Source of the DNA: Gammaproteobacteria bacterium
GTDB lineage: Bacteria > Pseudomonadota > Gammaproteobacteria > Thiohalomonadales > Thiohalomonadaceae
Reading direction: 5' to 3'
Assembly: GCA_026196275.1 (NCBI GenBank)
Contig: JAPHTQ010000065.1
Coordinates: forward strand, 1-43,013
DNA length: 43,013 nt
The translations under genes and the position numbers were made by a program. The notes beneath the pieces were generated by a model. The model made no database searches, was not told where the DNA came from, and was given only the letters and a program-made list of their open reading frames with translations. Each line of letters begins with the position of its first letter. Within the stretch, counting starts at the first letter, position 1. Shown here piece by piece: positions 1-8,309 of the stretch.

Positions 1-356
1 CGGCCGAGCCCGCTCCGCAGCAGCCCGCTGCCGAGGAAAAGCCGAAACCGGCCGAGCCCGCTCCGCAGCAGCCCGCTGCCGAGGAAAAGCCGAAACCGGC
101 CGAGCCCGCTCCGCAGCAGCCCGCCGCCGAGGAGAAACCGAGACCGGTCGATCCCGCTCCGCAGCCGCAGCAGCCCGCCGCCGAGGAAAAACCGAATAAG
201 CCGGCATTACAACAGCCGGAAGATGAGGGTACAGAGATACCTGTGGCGGCAAAGTCTGAGCCCAGGCTCCGGCAGGTGGAAACACGGAAACCTGCCGAGA
301 GTGCGACAGAGAAACCTTCGGCAACTTCCGGGCCGGACAGGGAAACTGAAGATTAA
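1..356 (+). CDS. C-terminal part of a Pro/Ala/Glu-rich repeat protein (5' truncated by the window)
   Basis: The open frame enters from the left edge (first full codon at base 3) and ends at TAA 354-356. It encodes about 117 residues. The first part is 16-residue repeats of the type AEPAPQQPAAEEKPKP, three near-perfect and a fourth degenerate copy (VDPAPQPQQPAAEEKPNKP); then comes a charged, low-complexity tail rich in E, K, P and T that ends in ETED. There is no catalytic motif and no cysteine in the visible part. Such Pro/Glu/Lys tracts are usually extended, flexible linkers or tails of envelope or scaffold proteins, but the functional domain lies outside the window, so no function is assigned. 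A strong terminator follows 21 bases after the stop. Confidence 0.85.
   Translation, partial: AEPAPQQPAAEEKPKPAEPAPQQPAAEEKPKPAEPAPQQPAAEEKPRPVDPAPQPQQPAAEEKPNKPALQQPEDEGTEIPVAAKSEPRLRQVETRKPAESATEKPSATSGPDRETED
3..146 (+). repeat. Three tandem 48-bp in-frame repeats
   Basis: Copies lie at 3-50, 51-98 and 99-146. The first two are identical at the DNA level; the third differs at a few bases. Each codes for 16 residues. A fourth, diverged copy with an extra PQ-type insertion follows. The array may begin further upstream outside the window. Confidence 0.95.
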
Positions 357-377
357 AGCGTAACGCTAACGATGCAG

Positions 378-407
378 GGGGTAGTGGTTTTCCACTACCC
401 CTTTTTT
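378..407 (+). terminator. Rho-independent terminator of the repeat-protein gene
   Basis: A perfect 10-bp stem (GGGGTAGTGG / CCACTACCCC) with a TTTT loop is followed directly by six T. It sits just after the stop at 356. Confidence 0.95.
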
Positions 408-508
408 GTCTCTTTACCTTCCCCACGCCACCTGTGTTAGTATTTTCGGCAGATAATAAGCTTTATATAAAAAGAACTATGCCTAGTATTCGCCAGGGGG
501 AACGTACA

Positions 509-1309
509 ATGTCGCGCAACTATTTTTGCCAGAGCACCCTGCTCTTCGCTGCCACCTTTTTTCTCTCCACAACACTGAGCGCTAAAGAGTACACGCTGGC
601 GATCCACCCGGTGCTGCCGGCCAAGGAGACTCGGGGGATCTATCAGCCACTGGCCGATTACCTGTCACAGAAAACCGGCCATCAGATCACTCTCGTCACC
701 AACAGCAACTTCCTGACCCACTGGCAAACGATCAAAAGAGGCGCCTATGACCTGGTCCTGGACGGTCCCCAGTTCACCGGTTACCGACTGGAAAAACTCG
801 ACTACACCGTGCTCGCCAAGTTTCCCAGCGTCGTCAGCTATACCCTGGTGGCGAATGAGGATGAAATGATCATGGACCCCGCCGAGCTGATCGGCAAAAA
901 AGTTGCCACCACACCTTCACCCGCACTGGGTGCGTTACGCCTGGACCAGCTCTATCCCAATCCATTGCGCCAGCCGATCATCGTCGAAACCAATGACTCG
1001 GAAGCCGCTGCACAAGCGGTTATTCAAGGGAAATCTCACGCGGCGATGATCCCCGCCGCCATGGTGGGTAACTACCCGCAACTGCTGACCGTCGCCAATA
1101 CCGAGCAGATCCCGGCACCGGCACTGTCGGCCTCACCGGGTGTGGAAGAGTCCGTGCAGGCAGCCATCCGCGAGGCACTGCTCAAGGCCGGGGAAAACGA
1201 AGAGGGAAAAGCGGTGCTGGAACAGATCAGAATCGAACGCTTTGTCGCCTCGGACGGCAGTGAATACCGTCCCCACGCTGCGCTGCTGCAGAATATGTGG
1301 GCATATTAA
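509..1309 (+). CDS. PhnD-like periplasmic substrate-binding protein
   Basis: A 266-aa protein of the phosphate/phosphonate ABC transporter binding-protein type (PhnD family). The ATG at 509 is chosen because AGGGGGAA precedes it at good spacing and because it gives a clean signal peptide (MSRN, hydrophobic core, cleavage near LSAKE). An upstream GTG at 434 would add about 25 unlikely residues. The mature part starts YTLAIHPVLP and contains the typical YQPLADYLSQKTG segment followed by an inner lobe (ADLIGKKVA-like, here AELIGKKVATTPSPALG). No permease or ATPase gene is adjacent, so it may be an orphan binding protein feeding a sensor, or serve a transporter elsewhere. The ligand cannot be read from sequence. 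It converges on the phosphatase gene with 8 bp between stops. Confidence 0.85.
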   Translation: MSRNYFCQSTLLFAATFFLSTTLSAKEYTLAIHPVLPAKETRGIYQPLADYLSQKTGHQITLVTNSNFLTHWQTIKRGAYDLVLDGPQFTGYRLEKLDYTVLAKFPSVVSYTLVANEDEMIMDPAELIGKKVATTPSPALGALRLDQLYPNPLRQPIIVETNDSEAAAQAVIQGKSHAAMIPAAMVGNYPQLLTVANTEQIPAPALSASPGVEESVQAAIREALLKAGENEEGKAVLEQIRIERFVASDGSEYRPHAALLQNMWAY

Positions 1310-1317
1310 AGGACAAG

Positions 1318-1797
1318 TTATAAATGGCGGTTGCGGATCTCTTCCAGTAGCCCTGCCGCCGCGGCCTCGACCAGGTCATAGACGCGGTCAAAGCCGTTGG
1401 CACCACCGTAATAGGGATCGGGTACCTCCTCCTCATTCATCTGTGGTGCGAACTCCAGGAACATACGGAGTTTGTGCCGGTGCTGCACCGGTGCACTGCG
1501 CTGCAGAATAGTGAAATTATCCCGGTCCATCGCCAGGATATAATCGAAACGTTCAAAATCCTCATCGGCCACACGCCGCGCCCGCTGCATGCTGAGATCA
1601 ATGCCATGACGCAGCGCCGTCTGCTGCGAACGCGGGTCCGGCGTCTCACCCACGTGATAGGCATGGGTTCCCGCCGAATCGACCCATATTGAGTCGGACA
1701 AACCCGCCTTTTCCACCAGCCCCTGGAACAGCCCGTGAGCCAGTGGTGAGCGGCAGATATTGCCCATACATACCATCAAAACGTTAACTTTATTCAT
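1318..1797 (-). CDS. Low-molecular-weight protein tyrosine phosphatase
   Basis: A 159-aa cytoplasmic phosphatase of the LMW-PTP family, which removes phosphate from tyrosine in proteins. The P-loop is at the N-terminus (residues 10-17, CMGNICRS, the C-x5-R-S signature with the nucleophilic Cys10 and Arg16). The general-acid aspartate lies in EVPDPYYGG near residue 126-132, as the family requires. Length is standard. In many bacteria such enzymes pair with a BY-kinase in exopolysaccharide control, but no kinase or polysaccharide cluster is present here, so the substrate is unknown. The leader is AT-rich and has no clear Shine-Dalgarno. The toxin gene ends 36 bp upstream on the same strand, so read-through is possible. 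Confidence 0.95.
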   Translation of the reverse strand: MNKVNVLMVCMGNICRSPLAHGLFQGLVEKAGLSDSIWVDSAGTHAYHVGETPDPRSQQTALRHGIDLSMQRARRVADEDFERFDYILAMDRDNFTILQRSAPVQHRHKLRMFLEFAPQMNEEEVPDPYYGGANGFDRVYDLVEAAAAGLLEEIRNRHL

Positions 1798-1833
1798 TTA
1801 ATTTAACAACTTAACTAATGATAAATATTTATT

Positions 1834-2154
1834 CTATCGAATGATTTTAATATCTGCTGCTCGACGCTTTTTGGCCTCTTTGTAGAAATTTTCATGGGGG
1901 CCGGCATTCATCAGGGTGATCACCAGGCCCACTTCATTCCATGAATAGCCGAGTAAAATTTGCTGACCTTCCATCTTAAACTTGTGCACCCACAGGTGCG
2001 AAAGGTCGCCTTTTTTCCGTTCCCCAATCTCAGGATCGGCAACGATTTTATCAATCTCATCGTCTACCAAATCCTTTTGTTTCTCGCTGAGGCGCTTTAC
2101 GGCCTTTTTGAAAGTCGGGGTTTGCTGGATTTCAATCTCGTTTTCTTCGGACAT
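1834..2154 (-). CDS. RelE/ParE-family toxin of a type II toxin-antitoxin pair
   Basis: A 106-aa basic protein whose layout fits the RelE/ParE toxin fold: N-terminal helix (TPTFKKAVKRLSEKQK), then KKGDLSHLWVHKFKMEGQQILLGYSW strands, then the C-terminal GPHENFYKEAKKR segment common in this group. The internal ATG at 2154 is chosen over the upstream one at 2193: it gives a 23-bp overlap with the antitoxin gene, as expected for translational coupling, and GAG lies just before it. Known members cut mRNA at the ribosome or poison gyrase; which applies here cannot be told, since catalytic residues vary. It is partnered with the gene at 2132-2359. Confidence 0.85.
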   Translation of the reverse strand: MSEENEIEIQQTPTFKKAVKRLSEKQKDLVDDEIDKIVADPEIGERKKGDLSHLWVHKFKMEGQQILLGYSWNEVGLVITLMNAGPHENFYKEAKKRRAADIKIIR

Positions 2155-2359
2155 ATTTCTCGACTGCTCCCGCGTTAATCTCTGCGGTGGCAATCAGCGC
2201 ATCCCTGATGAACTCATAGGGCAGATCAGGGTTATCCTCGGCAATACGTCCGATCAAAGCCCAGTGTTCGATCTGCTTAGGGACAGAGCGGTGATTGGCC
2301 TCCGCGTACACATGTGCTTCTTGGACGAAACCCTCGTCTAAACGAATGCTCTTGGCCAT
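2132..2359 (-). CDS. ParD-like antitoxin
   Basis: A 75-aa protein read from ATG 2359, preceded by AGGAGA at 8-base spacing; an upstream ATG at 2425 lacks a ribosome site and would lie inside the operator. It begins MAKSIRLDEGFVQEAHVYAEANHRSVPKQ, resembling ribbon-helix-helix ParD-like antitoxins (short strand, then helix with conserved SVPKQIEHWA). The C-terminal half is probably the toxin-binding part. It overlaps the toxin start and should be co-transcribed. A perfect inverted repeat 39 bp upstream is the likely autoregulatory operator. Confidence 0.85.
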   Translation of the reverse strand: MAKSIRLDEGFVQEAHVYAEANHRSVPKQIEHWALIGRIAEDNPDLPYEFIRDALIATAEINAGAVEKYVRRKRD

Positions 2360-2397
2360 GGCCTTGGTCTCCTGGATTACTCGGTTCTGTGCTTTGT

Positions 2398-2414
2398 TGC
2401 GACAATTTGTCGCA
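2398..2414 (-). promoter_or_regulatory. Inverted-repeat operator of the toxin-antitoxin operon
   Basis: TGCGACAA-N-TTGTCGCA is a perfect 8-bp inverted repeat with a 1-nt spacer, 38 bp before the antitoxin start. Antitoxins of this type normally repress their own promoter through such a site; binding here is inferred. Confidence 0.65.
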
Positions 2415-2474
2415 TTACGAAACAAATGTACTCTATCATGATGAAAGCGTCAATATAGCGTACAGCTTTGCTAT

Positions 2475-3668
2475 TCAGGAGGTTGACTTACTAAGACCCT
2501 GCCAACGAGACTCCCACTGTTGCATCCAGGGGGCCACCGCACGGGCCGACATGGGCTTGGCGATAAAATAGCCCTGGGCGATGTCACAACCGGCGGTTTG
2601 GAGAAAATTCCAGTCTCTATGATCTTCAACCCCCTCGGCCACGGTTTTCATTCCCAGGTGTTGGGCCATGTCCAGGCTGGCCTCGACGATGGCCCGCTGG
2701 GGGGGATCCTCATGCGCACCATGGACGAAACTGCGATCGATCTTCAGTTCGTCAAAAGGAATGTCACGCAATTGCGCCAGTGATGAGTGGCCGGTACCGA
2801 AATCATCGATGGAAAGCCTTATACGCTTAAGGTGCAGACGCGTGAGGATATCCAGCGGTGTCAGCGGATTCTTCATAAGGCGGCTTTCCGTCACCTCCAA
2901 TACAATGCTGGAGAGCGGGATACCGGCCTTTCCCACCTGATGGGCGACATCATCGGCAAAATCCAACGTTACGAGATTGTCCATGGAAACATTAACGGAC
3001 ACCTGAAGAGCAACGCCGCCCTCATGCCAGTGCCGCGCTTGACGCAAGGCATTCGCCATAACGGCTTGCGTCAAATCATCAATTAAATCGTGCTCTTCCG
3101 CCATGCTGACAAACTGAGCGGGATACACGAGACCATCGTCCGGGTGCTGCCAGCGCACCAGCGCCTCGACCCCGACAACACGCCCGGAACCCATTTCGAC
3201 CTGCGGCTGGTAGTGATTTACCAACTCTCGATTGTTCAGTGCCCGCCTCAGCTCATCAGGGGCATATATTTTGCGTGAATTATGCTCTGTACGTTGCGGT
3301 GCGTATTCGATGACCTCCTTTAACAACACGGGAATGACCGGCTTATGCAGGGCACCCAAAACCCGTAATTTATATGCCTTGGCCAATTTTTCCACTGTAT
3401 GAAGGATGCGCTGATCCTCGCCGCTGATCAGCACCAGCCCACCGGTATAATTGATGCGCGTGAGATGGCGCACAAACTCGACGCCATCCATGTCAGGCAT
3501 CTGGATATCCATCAATACCATGTCAATGTCGTTGGCATCCTCCTCAAGCAGCGCCAGTGCATCGTGCGGATGCTCCATCGCGATAACCTGTTCAAATCCC
3601 AGATTGGCCAATTGCCACGAAAGCAACTTCAGTACGAACGGCTCGTCATCCAGCACAAGAAATTTCAT
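2475..3668 (-). CDS. Response regulator with EAL cyclic di-GMP phosphodiesterase output
   Basis: A 397-aa two-domain protein. Residues 1-120 are a receiver with the acidic pair DDE, phospho-acceptor Asp54 (LMDIQMPDMDG) and the conserved Lys in LHKP. Residues about 140-385 are an EAL domain with EALVRWQHP, the EVTES, DDFGTG, KIDRSFV and VAEGVE motifs all intact, so phosphodiesterase activity is expected. ATG 3668 is used because the protein then starts at the receiver ([10 protein letters not shown]) and its ATG overlaps the kinase stop by 4 bp (ATGA). This overlap makes it the probable partner of the hybrid kinase: phosphate relayed through the kinase's Hpt domain would control cyclic di-GMP breakdown. 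Confidence 0.93.
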   Translation of the reverse strand: MKFLVLDDEPFVLKLLSWQLANLGFEQVIAMEHPHDALALLEEDANDIDMVLMDIQMPDMDGVEFVRHLTRINYTGGLVLISGEDQRILHTVEKLAKAYKLRVLGALHKPVIPVLLKEVIEYAPQRTEHNSRKIYAPDELRRALNNRELVNHYQPQVEMGSGRVVGVEALVRWQHPDDGLVYPAQFVSMAEEHDLIDDLTQAVMANALRQARHWHEGGVALQVSVNVSMDNLVTLDFADDVAHQVGKAGIPLSSIVLEVTESRLMKNPLTPLDILTRLHLKRIRLSIDDFGTGHSSLAQLRDIPFDELKIDRSFVHGAHEDPPQRAIVEASLDMAQHLGMKTVAEGVEDHRDWNFLQTAGCDIAQGYFIAKPMSARAVAPWMQQWESRWQGLSKSTS

Positions 3669-6600
3669 CCGCCCTCCCGGGGTTCCTGCCCGGTATCTGT
3701 CAGCAGGGTGCAAATCTCACTTTCCACCGCACTCCGGGTAGCCTCTAGTTCAGCCATCTGTTCGGCAATATATGCCCGGCCACCCTCTTTTCCGGCGTTT
3801 TGCAGCCCGGCGTAAAGGTCGCCCAGCGTCAGCGCCCCGACCGAGCGTGATGACGATTTGAGCTTGTGGGCAATAGCACTCACATGCCCCATATCTCCCG
3901 CCTCAAATGCCGCTTTCATCTCCTGAAACAGCTTTCGTGTTGTTTTCAGGTATTCCGACAGGAACTCCTGCACGGTCTCGCGATCATCGCCTACCAGTTG
4001 TTTTAGCACATTCACATCGACAAGGAGAGCGGCATCTGACGCCGTTCTCTCTTCTTCCAGGCCCTCCTGGGTTAAGGGCAAGGCGGGCCGAGGCAGCCAC
4101 CGCTCCAACGTCGCCCTGAGTTTATTAAGCGGAACCGGTTTAGTCAGATAGGCGTCCATCCCCTGGGCCGTTGCCCGGTTCTCTTCACCACGCAGGGCAT
4201 TGGCAGTCAGGGCGATGATCGGCAACCGACCTGCTCCTCGCTCCTCCTGCCGGATGATCCGGGCCAGCGTGTAACCATCCATCTCCGGCATATGCAGATC
4301 CGTCAACAACAGTGCATAATGCCCTTCCCGCCAGAGGCGAAGGGCGTCCGCGCCGTTTCCGGCAACCTCCCCGGCATAACCCAGCAGGCGGAGCTGCTGC
4401 AGGATGACGCGTTGGTTGAGATCATCATCTTCAGCGATCAGGATCAGTCGACCTTGAGACCGGGCCTCGGCCACCGTCGGCGGTATCACCGCCTCCGCGC
4501 GTGAGAAATCGTCCTGGTCGTGGTCATGGAACACCTCGGGAGAGATCCTGCCCGCGGCCACTGCCACCGCACGCAACAGCGCATACCGGCGCAGTGCATC
4601 ACCGTCCAGAGTGACCACGTTGGGCCCCTCCACGCGGGCACGCCGACGCCGTCCCTGGGTAAGCCAGAGATGGCGTATTTGTGGCAGCTCGTCGAAGGCC
4701 GAGATCCCGCTCGGCTGCCCGCGCCCGGCATACTGGACAACGACCACAGCATCGTCCTTCCCCGCTGCGATCCGTGCAGCGGCATCGGCGTCATCCACAA
4801 TATCAACCTGCGCCCCGGCATGTTCGAGGTAGACGTGGAGATCTTCCGTATTAAACCGGCTCTCCTCTACCAGGATGCAAACGAGGCCGGTGAGGGAGAC
4901 GGTATCGGGCTCCGGCTGTTCTTCCGGCACCTCAAGCGGCAGGGTCACGGTAAAGATGCTACCTTCGCCAACGGTGCTTTGCGCATCGATCTGCCCCTCC
5001 ATCAGATCGACCAGGCGCTTGCAGATGGCAAGCCCCAGGCCGGTACCGCCAAAGCGTCGTGTCGTCGCCACTTCGGCCTGGGTGAACGGTGTAAACAGAT
5101 CTTCCAGCGTCTCCGGTTTCATACCGATGCCGTTATCGGCGATGCGAAACGACAGGCGGAACGGAGAGTCCGAGTGGATCTCCACCCTGATGGATACCAC
5201 GCCCGGGCGCTCGGGGTTTCCTGCGCAAAACTTGATGGCATTGCCGATCAGGTTGTAGAGCAGTTGGCGCAGGCGCACATCGTCAGACAGCAGCCGTTGG
5301 GGTATATACGGCGAAACAAACAGTGTCAGTGCGACCCCTTTTGCCGCGGCCACCGGCACCAGAGAGTTACACAACCCCTCGACGAGATCGGGGACGGAGA
5401 TGGGGATATGTTCGATCTCCATCCGGCCGGCCTCAATCTTGGAAAAATCGAGGATGTCGTCAATGATGCCGAGCAGCGTGGTGGCTGATTCACGGATGAT
5501 GTTGATCAACTCAGTCTGGTGAGCTGACAGACGGCTCTGCGACAGGACCTCCACCATGCCGATTACGCCATTCATCGGAGTGCGGATCTCATGGCTCATG
5601 GTAGCGAGGAAGGCGGACTTGGCACGATTCGCCTGCTCGGCATCGGCCCTGGCCTGAATCAGTTGTTCCCTGGCCTCCTTTCTTGCAGAAACATCCTGCA
5701 GGAACACCAGCGAACAGTGGTTCCCTTCGTGTATATAGGGAACCCCGTTTGTCTCACCATAAAACGGGGTGCCATCCCGACGCAACCACCTGGCCTCCAG
5801 TGTCGGGAGTGCATTGGAGAAATCAACGCGGCGCTGGCGTAAGCGCTCCGCTATCAAATCGTGGCTGTCGGGGTGAATAAAATCCAGCACCTGGCGCCCC
5901 ACAATCTGTTCCGATGACTGCGCACCGAGCAGCCTGACGGCCTTTGGATTAATGAACACGAACTCACCGTCACACTGGACAAATATGCCCAGTGGCGAAG
6001 ATTCGACAAGATTCCGATAGCGTGCCTCACTGGCCTGCAGAGCGCGCCCCGCTTCGTGTTCCCGGCTGACATCGCGGAATACCAGCACCACGCCACGAAC
6101 ATGGCCGTTCTGATCGAGGATGGGGGCGGCACTGTCAGCAATGGGGTTCTCGCGGCCATCGCGGGCGATGATAATTGTATGATTGGCCAGTCCATGGATC
6201 TCCCCCGTGCGCAGCACCCTCTCAACCGGAATAGGGGCTGGCTGGCGAGTCTTCTCATTGATAATGTGGAACACCTCATCGACAGGGCGGCCCGCGGCCT
6301 CAGCCAGGGACCAACCTGTGAGCTCTTCAGCAACAGGATTCATACGGGTGACATAGCCGCTGTCATCGGTGGCGAGTACGGCATCGCCGATGGAGTGAAG
6401 CGTGATATCCAGATCACTCTCGCTCTCCCGCAGTGCCACTTCGGCCGCACGACGTGCCCGCAACTCGTTTTCCAACTCAGCGGTGCGCGCGACGACGGTG
6501 GCCTCGGTGGCCGCCTGCCTCCCTGCGGCGCCCAAGGCGGCGAAGGCGATGAGGAGCGCGGCCAATATCGAGAAACCGAAGTAGATACGCGACTGCAGGG

Positions 6601-8065
6601 AGGCCCCGGGCTGCCAGTAGCCCCCAATGGGATACATCTCCAGCAACCAGTGCCGATTGCCGACCCTGAACGTCCGGCGCCACTGCACCGCCGCATCGGC
6701 CGCCAGATCGCCTGCCAGGACGTCTGGCGTAGCTGCGGACGTGACATCCGTGATGCGAAATGCCAGGCGATGCTCTTCGGCCCCGCGCGCCAGCGGTGCG
6801 AACAACGTGTCAATATCAAAGGCCCCGACAATGAACCCTTGCAGGAGCGCCTCGCGTGTAGCCGCAGTGGCCCCCTTTGGCTCAAAGCCGTATGGGTAGA
6901 CCGCCTGAAAGGCCAGCAGCGTACGTCGCTGGGTGCGCAGTAACGGCACGACCGAGGCGGTAACGATTTCACCCGATTCCGCGGCACGCGCCATCGCCTT
7001 GCGGCGCGGCTCTTCGAACCCGTGATCCAGACCAATGACCACCTCGTTAGCCGCCGCTGGCGCAGTGTAGCGTACCGGGAAATAGGCGTTGCGTTCGCTG
7101 GGGGGGCGCCGCTTCCGGGACGCATCAAGCTCGAATATATGGTAGTTCGTCAGCCCCTCATTACGCTGTGCGATCTCGAAAGAGGACCGTTCTGCCGCCG
7201 CTATGCGAGGTGCCCAGTCGACTGAAATAATGCCCTCATACTCGCCTACCCTGGCAGTAAAGGCGGCGTACTCCTCACGGGTTACCTCATCGCTGGCAAC
7301 AAAGAAACGCTCCAAACCCCGCAAAGGCTCGGTAATCGCCGTCAGGGAGTGCAGGCCGTTCTCGTACACGCCCTCCATCAGGTTGTCAGTTTCAGCTTTT
7401 GCCCGACTCGCCTCCAAATGGACAAGCCCCACGTGACCGGCCCCCATCAAGAGAGCCGTAACCAGCAGCGGCAGTGCCACACGTTTTCCCCAACGTGGCC
7501 ACAGCGAACGGGGCCCCGGCCAAATCAGCAGCACAAGGGGGGTGAACAGCAGAACCCCCAGGGTATCGCCCGTCCACCACAACAGCCATTGAGACTGAAC
7601 ATCTTCCGCCATCATGCGGCCAAAACCGGCCAGTACCACCACCGCGACGCTGGCCGCCACCAGACTGGCCACCGGGCCGCCCAGGATCAGGAAGCGCCAG
7701 ACATCCCCCTCCTGTGCAAGCGGGTGGCTAATGGTGAGAAAGCGGCGTGTCAGGCGTGCGCCGAGAAGTGCCTGGAGCGTCACACCTGTAGCCAGGAGTG
7801 CAGCCACCACAGCGCCCGAAAGTGAGAGATCCAGCAGAAGATCGACGAGAAAGGCACCCAGCCAGATACCCGGCCAGCAGCGGGTGCCACACATCAGGAT
7901 CACTGCCAGGGCCAACCCCGCAGCAGGCCACAGCGGCGCGGTATACCCCGATGAAGGGAGCAGCACCAGGCTCACCCCGGCGAGCGCAACGTAGCTCAGC
8001 GCAATCAGTACGATACGTACAATCAGCCAGTCCATTACCGTTGCAACGGTACCCGGTGCCTTCAC
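3665..8065 (-). CDS. Membrane hybrid sensor kinase: MASE1-CHASE-PAS-PAS-HisKA-HATPase-REC-Hpt
   Basis: A 1466-aa multi-step phosphorelay kinase. Residues about 12-220 form a multi-spanning MASE1-type membrane sensor ([14 protein letters not shown]). About 250-430 is a periplasmic CHASE domain ([18 protein letters not shown]), followed by another membrane segment near 505. Two PAS domains lie at about 550-665 and 675-795. HisKA has the phospho-histidine His825 (SHEIRTPMN). The ATPase has [14 protein letters not shown] and [10 protein letters not shown] degenerate receiver lacking the acceptor Asp (about 1055-1170) precedes an intact one with Asp1256 ([12 protein letters not shown]). The C-terminal Hpt domain has His1400 (IAHKLKSSS). 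The GTG start is supported by AAAGGAAG just upstream. The gene overlaps the EAL regulator by 4 bp. Confidence 0.95.
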   Translation of the reverse strand: MKAPGTVATVMDWLIVRIVLIALSYVALAGVSLVLLPSSGYTAPLWPAAGLALAVILMCGTRCWPGIWLGAFLVDLLLDLSLSGAVVAALLATGVTLQALLGARLTRRFLTISHPLAQEGDVWRFLILGGPVASLVAASVAVVVLAGFGRMMAEDVQSQWLLWWTGDTLGVLLFTPLVLLIWPGPRSLWPRWGKRVALPLLVTALLMGAGHVGLVHLEASRAKAETDNLMEGVYENGLHSLTAITEPLRGLERFFVASDEVTREEYAAFTARVGEYEGIISVDWAPRIAAAERSSFEIAQRNEGLTNYHIFELDASRKRRPPSERNAYFPVRYTAPAAANEVVIGLDHGFEEPRRKAMARAAESGEIVTASVVPLLRTQRRTLLAFQAVYPYGFEPKGATAATREALLQGFIVGAFDIDTLFAPLARGAEEHRLAFRITDVTSAATPDVLAGDLAADAAVQWRRTFRVGNRHWLLEMYPIGGYWQPGASLQSRIYFGFSILAALLIAFAALGAAGRQAATEATVVARTAELENELRARRAAEVALRESESDLDITLHSIGDAVLATDDSGYVTRMNPVAEELTGWSLAEAAGRPVDEVFHIINEKTRQPAPIPVERVLRTGEIHGLANHTIIIARDGRENPIADSAAPILDQNGHVRGVVLVFRDVSREHEAGRALQASEARYRNLVESSPLGIFVQCDGEFVFINPKAVRLLGAQSSEQIVGRQVLDFIHPDSHDLIAERLRQRRVDFSNALPTLEARWLRRDGTPFYGETNGVPYIHEGNHCSLVFLQDVSARKEAREQLIQARADAEQANRAKSAFLATMSHEIRTPMNGVIGMVEVLSQSRLSAHQTELINIIRESATTLLGIIDDILDFSKIEAGRMEIEHIPISVPDLVEGLCNSLVPVAAAKGVALTLFVSPYIPQRLLSDDVRLRQLLYNLIGNAIKFCAGNPERPGVVSIRVEIHSDSPFRLSFRIADNGIGMKPETLEDLFTPFTQAEVATTRRFGGTGLGLAICKRLVDLMEGQIDAQSTVGEGSIFTVTLPLEVPEEQPEPDTVSLTGLVCILVEESRFNTEDLHVYLEHAGAQVDIVDDADAAARIAAGKDDAVVVVQYAGRGQPSGISAFDELPQIRHLWLTQGRRRRARVEGPNVVTLDGDALRRYALLRAVAVAAGRISPEVFHDHDQDDFSRAEAVIPPTVAEARSQGRLILIAEDDDLNQRVILQQLRLLGYAGEVAGNGADALRLWREGHYALLLTDLHMPEMDGYTLARIIRQEERGAGRLPIIALTANALRGEENRATAQGMDAYLTKPVPLNKLRATLERWLPRPALPLTQEGLEEERTASDAALLVDVNVLKQLVGDDRETVQEFLSEYLKTTRKLFQEMKAAFEAGDMGHVSAIAHKLKSSSRSVGALTLGDLYAGLQNAGKEGGRAYIAEQMAELEATRSAVESEICTLLTDTGQEPREGG

Positions 8066-8309
8066 TATTCACTTCCTTTCAAACAGAGCAATCACACAAC
8101 GTCGACAGGTTGTTCCCTTACACCCGGGACGCAGAGGGTGCCAGTACGGCCATCCAGAACCGCTGTCTGTTGCTATACGGCATCCCTGCAGGCGAAGCGC
8201 GAGCGGCAAGAATTATCGACACCCTCTAAAATCGTCTATTTGAAGATGATAGTTCAGATGAAGAGTCCACGCCATATGACGGTACAATAAGGAAAAAACG
8301 GGTGGATGG

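Noticed and set aside
1-146. Possible CRISPR-like array because of regular 48-bp units
   Set aside because: The units are contiguous with no spacers and are in frame with a coding sequence.
8066-8309. Search for a second riboswitch or gene in the 244-bp gap before the hybrid kinase
   Set aside because: No aptamer hallmarks, hairpin with T-run or open frame with ribosome site was seen; only the kinase ribosome site is clear.
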